Source: Deltaproteobacteria bacterium | GTDB taxonomy: Bacteria; Desulfobacterota; Syntrophia; Syntrophales; UBA2192 | Direction: 5' to 3' | NCBI GenBank assembly: GCA_026388445.1 | Contig: JAPLJU010000060.1 | Coordinates: 1 to 20,647 of the forward strand | Length of the DNA stretch: 20,647 nucleotides | In this document: positions 14,620 through 20,647 of the stretch, one piece after another | Numbering within the stretch: the stretch's first letter is position 1 | Layout of the letters: each line of letters starts with the position of its first letter | Translations under genes and position numbers: made by a program | The notes under the pieces: model-generated | The model's input: only the letters and a program-made list of their open reading frames with translations | What the model was told of the DNA's origin: nothing | The model's database searches: none

Positions 14620-15708
14620 TCAGGTTTTATCGGTTAATTCCGGCACGACTTCGGGTTTATCTCCGCCGGCCCACGCCTCGAGCATCGTGTAGGTGACGGC
14701 CAAAACGACGGGGCCGATAAAAATCCCGATGATGCCGAAGGCGATGAGGCCGCCGATCACACCGGCAAAGATCAGTAGAAGCGGCAGGTCGGCTCCTTTC
14801 TTGATCAGGATCGGCCGCAGGATGTTGTCGATGCTTCCGACGACGACCATCCATACGAGCAGCACAGTGCCCCAGACGTTCTGACCCGTCCAGTAGAGCC
14901 AGAGGGCCGCAAGGAGGAGCACCAGAAAGACACCTAACTGCGCCAGCGCGAGCACGAACATGACCAGCGTCAGTACCGCAACGGCCGGTAAACCCGCCAC
15001 CGCGAGACCGATGCCGCCAAGGACCGATTGGATAAGGGCGGTTACGACGACACCGAGTGTAACACCCCTGATCGCCTTTGCGGCAAGGATCGCAAGATCT
15101 TCGCCGCGCTGCCCGTCAAGCCACCTTGCAAAGCGCTTCACTCTCTCTGCGGCCGTCTCACCGCCAACATAAAGGATCGCGGAAATGACCACGGTGAGCA
15201 GAAACTGGACGACTATCATCCCGACGCTCCCGGCCTGACCCACGAACCAGTTCACGACCTTGCCGGCATAAGGCGCCAAGCTCGCGTACAGGCCCTCAGG
15301 CCCGGCAGAGGCGAGATCCTGCCAACCCGCTGCGAGCCTTGGACCGATCAGGGGTAATCCCCCGACCCAGCCGGGCGGCGGTGGCAAGACGAAATTCTGA
15401 AGGGACTTCGCCCAGCCAGCTATCCTGTCGGCGTTCTCCACGATGGTTCCGACGGCGAGCAGGAAGGGCACGATGAAAACCGCGAGCAACGCTGCCGTCA
15501 TTGCTGCCACGGCGAGCCCGCGTTTACCCCACAACCAGACCTGCATGCGCAGCATGAGCGGCCATGTGGCCACGACGATCATGATTGCCCAGACGATCGA
15601 GAGCAGGAAGGGCCACAATATCCAGATGCTGGCGGCGATGAGCGTGCCGACGAAGAACACGGAGACTGTCGCACGGGTGAGATCCCGGGAGGGGGGTATA
15701 TCCGTCAT
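14620..15708 (-). CDS. AI-2E family transporter (YdiK/PerM-type membrane protein)
   Basis: A 362-residue integral membrane protein with about eight hydrophobic segments: two near residues 15-50, one at 65-90, one at 160-180, and a cluster from 215 to 345. The soluble loop between residues 95 and 155 and the conserved late segment GSIDNILRPILIKKGADLP are hallmarks of the AI-2E exporter / PerM family, and GIFIGPVVLAV closes it. Members have been linked to autoinducer-2 export or to Na+/H+ antiport; the substrate here is unknown. The start is well set: AGAGGTCACC about 8 bases before ATG. It stands alone on the minus strand, 220 bases after the PlpD gene and 113 bases before mliC. Confidence 0.92.
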   Translation of the reverse strand: MTDIPPSRDLTRATVSVFFVGTLIAASIWILWPFLLSIVWAIMIVVATWPLMLRMQVWLWGKRGLAVAAMTAALLAVFIVPFLLAVGTIVENADRIAGWAKSLQNFVLPPPPGWVGGLPLIGPRLAAGWQDLASAGPEGLYASLAPYAGKVVNWFVGQAGSVGMIVVQFLLTVVISAILYVGGETAAERVKRFARWLDGQRGEDLAILAAKAIRGVTLGVVVTALIQSVLGGIGLAVAGLPAVAVLTLVMFVLALAQLGVFLVLLLAALWLYWTGQNVWGTVLLVWMVVVGSIDNILRPILIKKGADLPLLLIFAGVIGGLIAFGIIGIFIGPVVLAVTYTMLEAWAGGDKPEVVPELTDKT

Positions 15709-15810
15709 GATCGGTGACCTCTTTTATTAACGTGGAGATGGTTTCGTTTCGGGCTTTTCTCTTCTGTTCATTCGCATCAATACATTTTACTCCTGCCAAA
15801 ATTACAGAGG

Positions 15811-15839
15811 AATATGACAGTAAATAACCGGTATTTCAA
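15811..15839 (-). promoter_or_regulatory. probable promoter of the AI-2E transporter gene
   Basis: On the minus strand TTGAAA (15839-15834) and CATATT (15816-15811) with a 17-base spacer, about 100 bases upstream of the ATG. A second TTGACA-like -35 lies at 15857-15852 but has no good -10 at the right distance. Confidence 0.4.
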
Positions 15840-15928
15840 GAACAAAGGTCTTGTCAAACCCGGGTCCTCCAGGTCTGCCGATAAAGAAGAGGGCGCCACG
15901 GCAATGACGGCTCGATGGGGTGTATTGC

Positions 15929-16333
15929 TCAAGGGTGCATGCCGAGCATGACGTAAAATGAGTTGCTGCCATCGTCGGCCTGGCCAAAGGCGAAATAGAA
16001 CGGTCCGAGGATGGTGTCGACACCCAAGAAGACACTGCCGCAGTAAATCGTGCCGGAAGCGGTCGTGGGATCGAAAGCATTCCCAACTTCCCCGGCCTCG
16101 AGCGATCCCCCGAGGTAAACACCTCCGCCCAGAGCGGAGGGCAGATCGGCAAACCGATAAGTATAGACCAGTCGGCCCATATAATAGGATTGGCCGACGA
16201 GTTGATCCAGGAGGTAGCCCGAGAAGTGAAGGAAACCGCCCTGCTTGAAAAGGTCGTAGGCCGGGATTCTGCTCTCGGGGCTTTCACCGTAGGCAAGTCC
16301 CAGAGTCAGGGTGTGCCGGTCGAGGTTAAAGGG
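15929..16333 (-). pseudogene. detached C-terminal beta-barrel part of the PlpD-like gene (frameshifted)
   Basis: In the neighbouring frame, codons from 16333 to the stop at 15929 encode about 134 residues that continue the barrel of the gene at 16306-18075: NLDRHTLTLGLAYGES, QGGFLHFSGYLLDQLVGQSYY, GGGVYLGGSLEAGEV, and the closing GSVFLGVDTILGP and NSFYVMLGMHP. These are the standard last strands of patatin/BamA-like outer-membrane proteins. There is no start codon or ribosome site of its own near 16333, so this is the lost end of the upstream gene rather than an independent gene. The final residue is Pro after MH, not the usual aromatic residue for outer-membrane assembly. Confidence 0.85.
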
Positions 16334-18075
16334 TCAAACTCCGGCACCAAGTCTGTTCCGGCGGAGAGGACGCCGAATTTTTGATCCGTTTTCAGTTTGC
16401 CCTGGAAAAACCCCAGTCGCAGCTCGCCCAGTCTCCCCTGCACACCGAGATCGAGCCCGCCGCGTAAGGTAAAGACCTTGTATTCTCCCACCCAGTCATC
16501 TCCCTTGTAGTAGTTGATGGGTTCTCTCTTCAGGTCCAGCCACGGCGCTGCAAATACCCCGATCCGTCGGGTGAAGGGCTGGTAGAACTCGGTGTGGAAC
16601 TCGTTTACATAGCCCACCGTAGCATCGTTTCGCCACTCGGCCCCGAGGCTGTTGAGCCATGTCATGCGATGCATGACGTCGAAATTCACTCGTTGCTGAT
16701 CGGAGAAATCCGAAACATAGCCCAAACCGAACTTGAGGTAATTCGGCCCCCAGGATTTCTCGACGCCCTCCACCCGAAGGCTCTTCCGTTCACGGTCTTC
16801 CATCAGGCGGTAATCCAGGCGCTCGAAATCCCCGCGGCCGTAAACGGTTGTGAGGTTTCGATGGAGGGTCTGAATCTCGGTCTGCTCGCCGCGCCGCCCT
16901 TCAATCCGGGTTTCGATCATGGTTGGCTTCTGCTTGATCTCTGCCTCGATGACCTCGGGGTTCACTCGCTTCATCGTGTCAGCCACCTTGAGGTCGGCGA
17001 GCTCCACCTCGCCGGGTTTCCGTCCTGAGCGGCTGAGTTGCCATTCATGGTAAACCGGCTCGCTCACACTAAGGGCTTTTAGCTTCTCCTCAACCACCCG
17101 GGCGGCCTCGATCCCAATGGGGACGGTCTTCATCGCCTCGGTGAAATTCCCCGAACTGAAATCCCCGAGCTTCGGCTCGATCAGGATGTCCTTGTCCGTC
17201 AGCTCGCCGAGGGACGCCTTCACATTCTGCTCCGTCATCAGGTTGATTGCCTGGAGAGCCACGGAGGCCGCCGATGTGAGCTGGTCTCTTCGAAGGGGGG
17301 GGGTGCCGAGGTTCACAGCGATGATAACCTCGCATCCCGCCTTGCGGGCCACGTCAACGGGGAGGTTTCGCACCATGCCGCCGTCCACATAGAGGCGCCC
17401 GTCGATCTCCACGGGGGCGAAGGCGGCGGGGATAGACATGCTGGCCCGCATGGCCTTCACCATGACTCCGCGGTCGAAGACCCTCATGCTGCCGTCTTCC
17501 AGGTCCATCGCCACGGCACGGTAGGGGATCGGGAGACTGTCAAAATTCTTTTCGGCCCTCCCGGCTGCGAGACCGACGAACTCCGTCAGGAGAAACTCGA
17601 ACTTGTAGCCTGAGGTTGTCCCCATGGGCAGGAGGACTTTCCCGTCGCGAAGTCCCAGTTCGAGACCGTAGAGACTGCCATAGTCATCACGCTTCTGCCG
17701 CCAGGGGATGTCCTGCCTCGCGGGATAGTCAGTGAAGATGCTTTTCCAATCGATGGCCTGGATCCTATCCTCCATTTCTGCCAGTGACAGCCCCGCGGCA
17801 TAGAGACCCCCCACGAGGGAGCCCATGCTGGTGCCTGCAATAAAGTCGACGGGGACATGGAGCTCCTCCAGGACCTTGAGCACGCCGACATGAGCCACAC
17901 CGCGGGCCCCGCCTCCGGAGAGCACGAGCCCGACCTTGGGCCGATCGGGCGACCGGAACAGAGAGGGCCGTGCCTTTTCTTCTGCGGCCTGCGCGGGACC
18001 CGGTGCAATCAGACACACGAAAAAAAGTGCGGTGTAAAGAATAACCCGTACCTGAAAATATACAGATTTTCTCAT
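16306..18075 (-). CDS. PlpD-like patatin fused to outer-membrane barrel (truncated by frameshift)
   Basis: The uninterrupted frame gives 589 residues; with the 3' fragment the ancestral product would be about 715, the size of PlpD-type type Vd autotransporters. Residues 1-30 form a signal peptide ending AQA. The patatin domain (45-310) has G-G-G-A-R-G (55-60), nucleophile G-T-S83-M-G and D231 in VDGGMV, so the lipase site is complete. A POTRA-like linker covers about 330-405, and barrel strands begin near 410. The frame then goes wrong near 16327-16334: EFDPLTSTGTP and stop, where the -1 frame continues in homology-like fashion. One missing base in the CCCTTT run would explain it. GGGAG is 8 bases before the ATG. 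A nine-G tract at 17295-17303 also lies inside. Either a true pseudogene, a phase-variable state, or a sequencing error. Confidence 0.88.
   Translation of the reverse strand: MRKSVYFQVRVILYTALFFVCLIAPGPAQAAEEKARPSLFRSPDRPKVGLVLSGGGARGVAHVGVLKVLEELHVPVDFIAGTSMGSLVGGLYAAGLSLAEMEDRIQAIDWKSIFTDYPARQDIPWRQKRDDYGSLYGLELGLRDGKVLLPMGTTSGYKFEFLLTEFVGLAAGRAEKNFDSLPIPYRAVAMDLEDGSMRVFDRGVMVKAMRASMSIPAAFAPVEIDGRLYVDGGMVRNLPVDVARKAGCEVIIAVNLGTPPLRRDQLTSAASVALQAINLMTEQNVKASLGELTDKDILIEPKLGDFSSGNFTEAMKTVPIGIEAARVVEEKLKALSVSEPVYHEWQLSRSGRKPGEVELADLKVADTMKRVNPEVIEAEIKQKPTMIETRIEGRRGEQTEIQTLHRNLTTVYGRGDFERLDYRLMEDRERKSLRVEGVEKSWGPNYLKFGLGYVSDFSDQQRVNFDVMHRMTWLNSLGAEWRNDATVGYVNEFHTEFYQPFTRRIGVFAAPWLDLKREPINYYKGDDWVGEYKVFTLRGGLDLGVQGRLGELRLGFFQGKLKTDQKFGVLSAGTDLVPEFDPLTSTGTP
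17295..17303. repeat. nine-G homopolymer inside the PlpD-like gene
   Basis: Nine consecutive G on the plus strand, read as C on the coding strand within G-T-P-P-L-R-R just after the patatin domain core. The frame is correct on both sides at this length. Long homopolymers of this kind slip during replication and can switch surface-protein genes on and off. Confidence 0.85.
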
Positions 18076-18208
18076 GGTCTACTCCCATTCAGGACCGGTT
18101 ATCATGCCGGTGTCGGTGAGAACGGTGGACATCTACCCCCTTGAAGAAGTCCATCTCCTGCGCCTGGCGTCCAGCGTACGGGAAAACTTTCAGCCGGCAG
18201 TCACTCTG

Positions 18209-19402
18209 TCAGCCTGCTTTCCCGGAGAGCGCCTGGCGGGTGTGCAGGGCGATCATCAGCTCCTCGTCAGTGGGAATCACCCAGGCCTTCAGCCGGCTTC
18301 CCTCCCGGCTGATGCAGGGCCCCCCGGCCTCATTTGCCTTTTCATCGAATTGAAGCCCAAGCCATTCGGCAGAGCGGCATACCCGTTTGCGGATCGGTGC
18401 CGAATTTTCACCGATGCCCGCCGTGAAGACAATGGCGTCAAGGCCTCCCAGCGCGGCGGCCAAGGAACCCAGCTCGCGGGTGATCCGGTAAACGAAGAGC
18501 TCCACCGCTTCGGCAGCCCGCGGGTCGGGACTCGTCAGAAGCGTCCGCATGTCGCTCGATATCCCTGAAACGCCCAGCAATCCCGACTCCTGGTAGATGA
18601 GCTTCTCGATGGCCCTCGCGTCCATGCCGCATTCGTCCATCAGGTAGAGCATGACGCCCGGATCGAGAGCGCCGCATCGCGTCCCCATCATGAGCCCCTC
18701 CACGGCGGTGAACCCGAGCGTGCAGGCTACGCTTTTCAGACCCTTCATGGCGCAGAGGCTCGCCCCGTTGCCGAGGTGTGCCACGATCGTGCGGCCCTCG
18801 GCTGCCTTCGCGTCATAGCCCGGCAGGACCGAGGCGATGTATTCATAGGAAAGGCCGTGGAAGCCGTAGCGGCGGACCCCCTGCTCGGTGAACTTCCGCG
18901 GCAGGGCAAAGGCCTGGGCCACGGCGGGAATCGTCGTATGAAAGGAGGTGTCGAAACAGGCCACCTGGGGGATGGCAGGGTTTCTCTTGGCGATGATGCG
19001 GATGGCGGCCAGGTTGTGTGGTTGGTGAAGCGGCGCCAGGGGCACGAATCTTTCCAGGTCTCCGAGGATATGGGCATTGACGACGGTGGGCCTGGTGTAC
19101 TCGAGGCCGCCGTGAACGACCCGGTGGCCCATGGCCACGATCCGGTCCGTGCTGCTCAGAACGTCCCTTCCCCAGGCGAAGAGTGCTTCGACGGCCCCCT
19201 CGTGGCCGAGCGGTTTCCCCGGGGGCCACTTTTTCTCCGCGGCGACTTGCCCGGCGCTGTCTTTCACCTTGAAGCGGGGCTCCGTGAGGATGCCCTCGAA
19301 CTGCCCGTCGTAGAGGACCCCCGGCTTTTCGCCCTGATCGACATAGACGGTGAACTTCAAGCTCGACGATCCGGCGTTGAGAACGACGATCAAATCCCCC
19401 AT
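18209..19402 (-). CDS. ackA: acetate kinase
   Basis: A 397-residue cytosolic kinase making acetate and ATP from acetyl phosphate (reversible). It begins VVLNAGSSSLKF, the ASKHA family's first phosphate loop, and carries GHRVVHGG, the DTSFHTTIP segment, RRYGFHGLSYEYIA, HLGNGASLCA, TRCGALDPGV and FTAGIGENS. TRCGALDPG and the length of about 400 favour acetate kinase over butyrate kinase. The start at 19402 has GAGGTAA, which contains the stop of the upstream pta-type gene; the genes are only 5 bases apart, so they are co-transcribed and probably translationally coupled. An upstream in-frame extension to 19750 overlaps that gene and is not real. Confidence 0.97.
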   Translation of the reverse strand: MGDLIVVLNAGSSSLKFTVYVDQGEKPGVLYDGQFEGILTEPRFKVKDSAGQVAAEKKWPPGKPLGHEGAVEALFAWGRDVLSSTDRIVAMGHRVVHGGLEYTRPTVVNAHILGDLERFVPLAPLHQPHNLAAIRIIAKRNPAIPQVACFDTSFHTTIPAVAQAFALPRKFTEQGVRRYGFHGLSYEYIASVLPGYDAKAAEGRTIVAHLGNGASLCAMKGLKSVACTLGFTAVEGLMMGTRCGALDPGVMLYLMDECGMDARAIEKLIYQESGLLGVSGISSDMRTLLTSPDPRAAEAVELFVYRITRELGSLAAALGGLDAIVFTAGIGENSAPIRKRVCRSAEWLGLQFDEKANEAGGPCISREGSRLKAWVIPTDEELMIALHTRQALSGKAG

Positions 19403-19407
19403 GACCG

Positions 19408-20647
19408 TTACCTCACGCCGTATTTTCCGGCCCGCTGGGCCTGGGCGACGAGCGTCATGACTGCCGTCGAGGCCAGCCGCGTCCGGATCGAGTCGGCACG
19501 ACTCGTGAGCACGACGGGGATCCGGGTTCCAAGCACGATGCCGGCCCCTTCGGCCCCGGCAAGGTAGGTGAGTTGCTTGAAGAGCATGTTGGCCGATTCG
19601 AGATCCGGCGCCAGCAGGATGTCCACATCGCCGCTTACGGGTGAGACGATGCCCTTGGTTTTTGCGGCCTGGGCGCTGATGGCATTGTCGAATGCCAGGG
19701 GCCCGTCGAGGATGCCGCTGGTGATCTGGCCGCGGTCGGCCATCTTGCACAGCGCTGCCGCATCGAGAGTGGAAGGGATCTTGGAGTTGATCGTCTCTAT
19801 GGCCGAGAGGATACCCACCTTGGGCACCTCGACGCCGAGCGCACGGGCCAGGTCGATGGCGTTCTGGACAATGTCACGCTTGTCCTCCAGCGTCGGGAAG
19901 ATGTTGACCGCCGCGTCGGTCATGATGAACATCTTGGGGTAGGTGGAGACGTCCATGACGAAGGCGTGGCTGATCCGGCGCGAGGTGCGAAGCCCCGCCG
20001 ATGCCGGGAGGATGGCTCCCAGGATTTCGTCGGTGTGCAGACTCCCCTTCATGAGGGACTCCACCTCGCCCGCGCGGGCAAGCTCAACGGCTTTCTCGGC
20101 CGAAGCGTGGCTGTGAGGGGTTGATACGATCCGGTAGGGTCCGAGATCGATCTGCGCTTCGTCGCCCGCCTTCCGTATCTTCGCCTCGGGACCGACAAGC
20201 ACCGGGATGATGAATCCTCGGCGGGCCGCCTCGATGGCCCCCGTCAGGGAATCACTGTCGCAGGGGTGAACGACGGCGCAGGTGACGGGCTCGCACTCCT
20301 GGCAACCCTTGATGAGCTGCGCAAGGGAATCCCCCCAGCGAAGCTCGAACTGGGGTGGCTTGATGTTGTCGTAGACGAGCCGCGACGTGGGCGCCGCCAC
20401 CGTCACCGTGCCTGACACAAGCTCCCGTCCCGCCTGGTTGATGCAGCGGCATTCAAAAACTACCAGATTGCCCTCTCTGCGCTTCTCCCGGGTGGTGACC
20501 TTTGCCGTAAGCGTATCCCCAACGGCGAAATCCCCGTTGAATCGCAGGTCCCGGTGCAGGATCTTCGTCCCCGGCCCGGGCAGGCGTGTACCGAGTATAA
20601 TTGAAATAATACCTTCGGCACCGGCCGCCTCAGTCTTCCTGGGCTCG
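19408..20647 (-). CDS. bifunctional MaoC-like enoyl-CoA hydratase / phosphate acetyl(butyryl)transferase, N-terminus outside window
   Basis: The visible 412 codons continue to the right edge without a start. The first roughly 80 residues are the end of a hot-dog MaoC-like domain (ILGTRLPGPGTKILHRDL, then FNGDFAVGDTLTAKV and LVVFECRCINQAGRELVSG). The remaining 330 residues are a phosphate acyltransferase domain: DSLTGAIEAARRGFIIPVLVG, SHASAEKAVELARAGE, MKGSLHTDEILGAIL, ISHAFVMDVSTYPK, FITSGILDGPLA-type segment and SGDVDILLAPDLESANML. This fused layout is known in proteobacteria. It would convert acyl-CoA plus phosphate to acyl phosphate for the adjacent AckA. Acetyl versus butyryl preference cannot be read from sequence; the hydratase domain hints at a link with short-chain fatty-acid or hydroxyacyl-CoA metabolism. 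A GTG at 20418 is internal, not the true start. Confidence 0.93.
   Translation of the reverse strand, partial: EPRKTEAAGAEGIISIILGTRLPGPGTKILHRDLRFNGDFAVGDTLTAKVTTREKRREGNLVVFECRCINQAGRELVSGTVTVAAPTSRLVYDNIKPPQFELRWGDSLAQLIKGCQECEPVTCAVVHPCDSDSLTGAIEAARRGFIIPVLVGPEAKIRKAGDEAQIDLGPYRIVSTPHSHASAEKAVELARAGEVESLMKGSLHTDEILGAILPASAGLRTSRRISHAFVMDVSTYPKMFIMTDAAVNIFPTLEDKRDIVQNAIDLARALGVEVPKVGILSAIETINSKIPSTLDAAALCKMADRGQITSGILDGPLAFDNAISAQAAKTKGIVSPVSGDVDILLAPDLESANMLFKQLTYLAGAEGAGIVLGTRIPVVLTSRADSIRTRLASTAVMTLVAQAQRAGKYGVR

Noticed and set aside
15802..16296. 164-codon minus-strand frame over the end of the PlpD-like gene
   Set aside because: A Ser/Thr/Pro-rich frame; the neighbouring frame gives clear beta-barrel strands, so this one is not coding.

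Overview
This 20.6-kb window looks like ordinary chromosome from an anaerobic Gram-negative bacterium, most likely of the deltaproteobacterial / Desulfobacterota type. That placement is an inference from gene content. A rubrerythrin and an acetate-forming Pta-AckA pair point to anaerobic fermentative or syntrophic life. PldA (OMPLA), a PlpD-like patatin-barrel protein, an MliC-type lysozyme inhibitor and a lipoprotein patatin require an outer membrane. Coding sequence is GC-rich and densely packed. I see no transposase, integrase, CRISPR array, rRNA or tRNA.

Left part (1-5200): the start of a PRC-barrel / MgtE-like protein (minus, running off the left edge) is divergent from a small B12-binding-fold protein that lacks the cobalamin-ligating histidine. 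Next comes a rubrerythrin (minus) with a clear upstream palindrome overlapping its likely promoter. Then follows a large plus-strand multidomain protein: CARDB, a metzincin-like HExxH domain, a carboxypeptidase-regulatory-like domain, three PKD domains and two copies of a lectin/anchor-like domain. Its 5' end looks damaged or unusually arranged. A strong bidirectional hairpin terminator closes it.

Middle (5200-10050): a minus-strand pair, a GH13 alpha-amylase-family enzyme followed by a patatin-like lipoprotein, is transcribed divergently from glucose-6-phosphate isomerase (pgi).

Right-middle (10050-14510): a tight minus-strand run, mliC-like, pldA, queF, pyk, gpmA, with gaps of 8, 20, 4 and 46 nt, is almost certainly one operon. 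It mixes envelope defence or lipid hydrolysis, queuosine synthesis and lower glycolysis.

Right (14620-20647): an AI-2E-family permease, a PlpD-type patatin/outer-membrane-barrel gene broken by a single-base frameshift, acetate kinase, and a MaoC-phosphotransacetylase fusion whose N-terminus is off the right edge.

The glycolytic enzymes (Pgi, GpmA, Pyk), the GH13 enzyme and the Pta-AckA branch together outline carbohydrate use ending in acetate and ATP. The second theme is phospholipid hydrolysis at the envelope: three unrelated or distantly related phospholipase families lie within 13 kb. The most unusual items are the metzincin-like PKD protein with a disturbed N-terminus, the histidine-less B12-fold protein, and the frameshifted PlpD gene that also carries a nine-base homopolymer.
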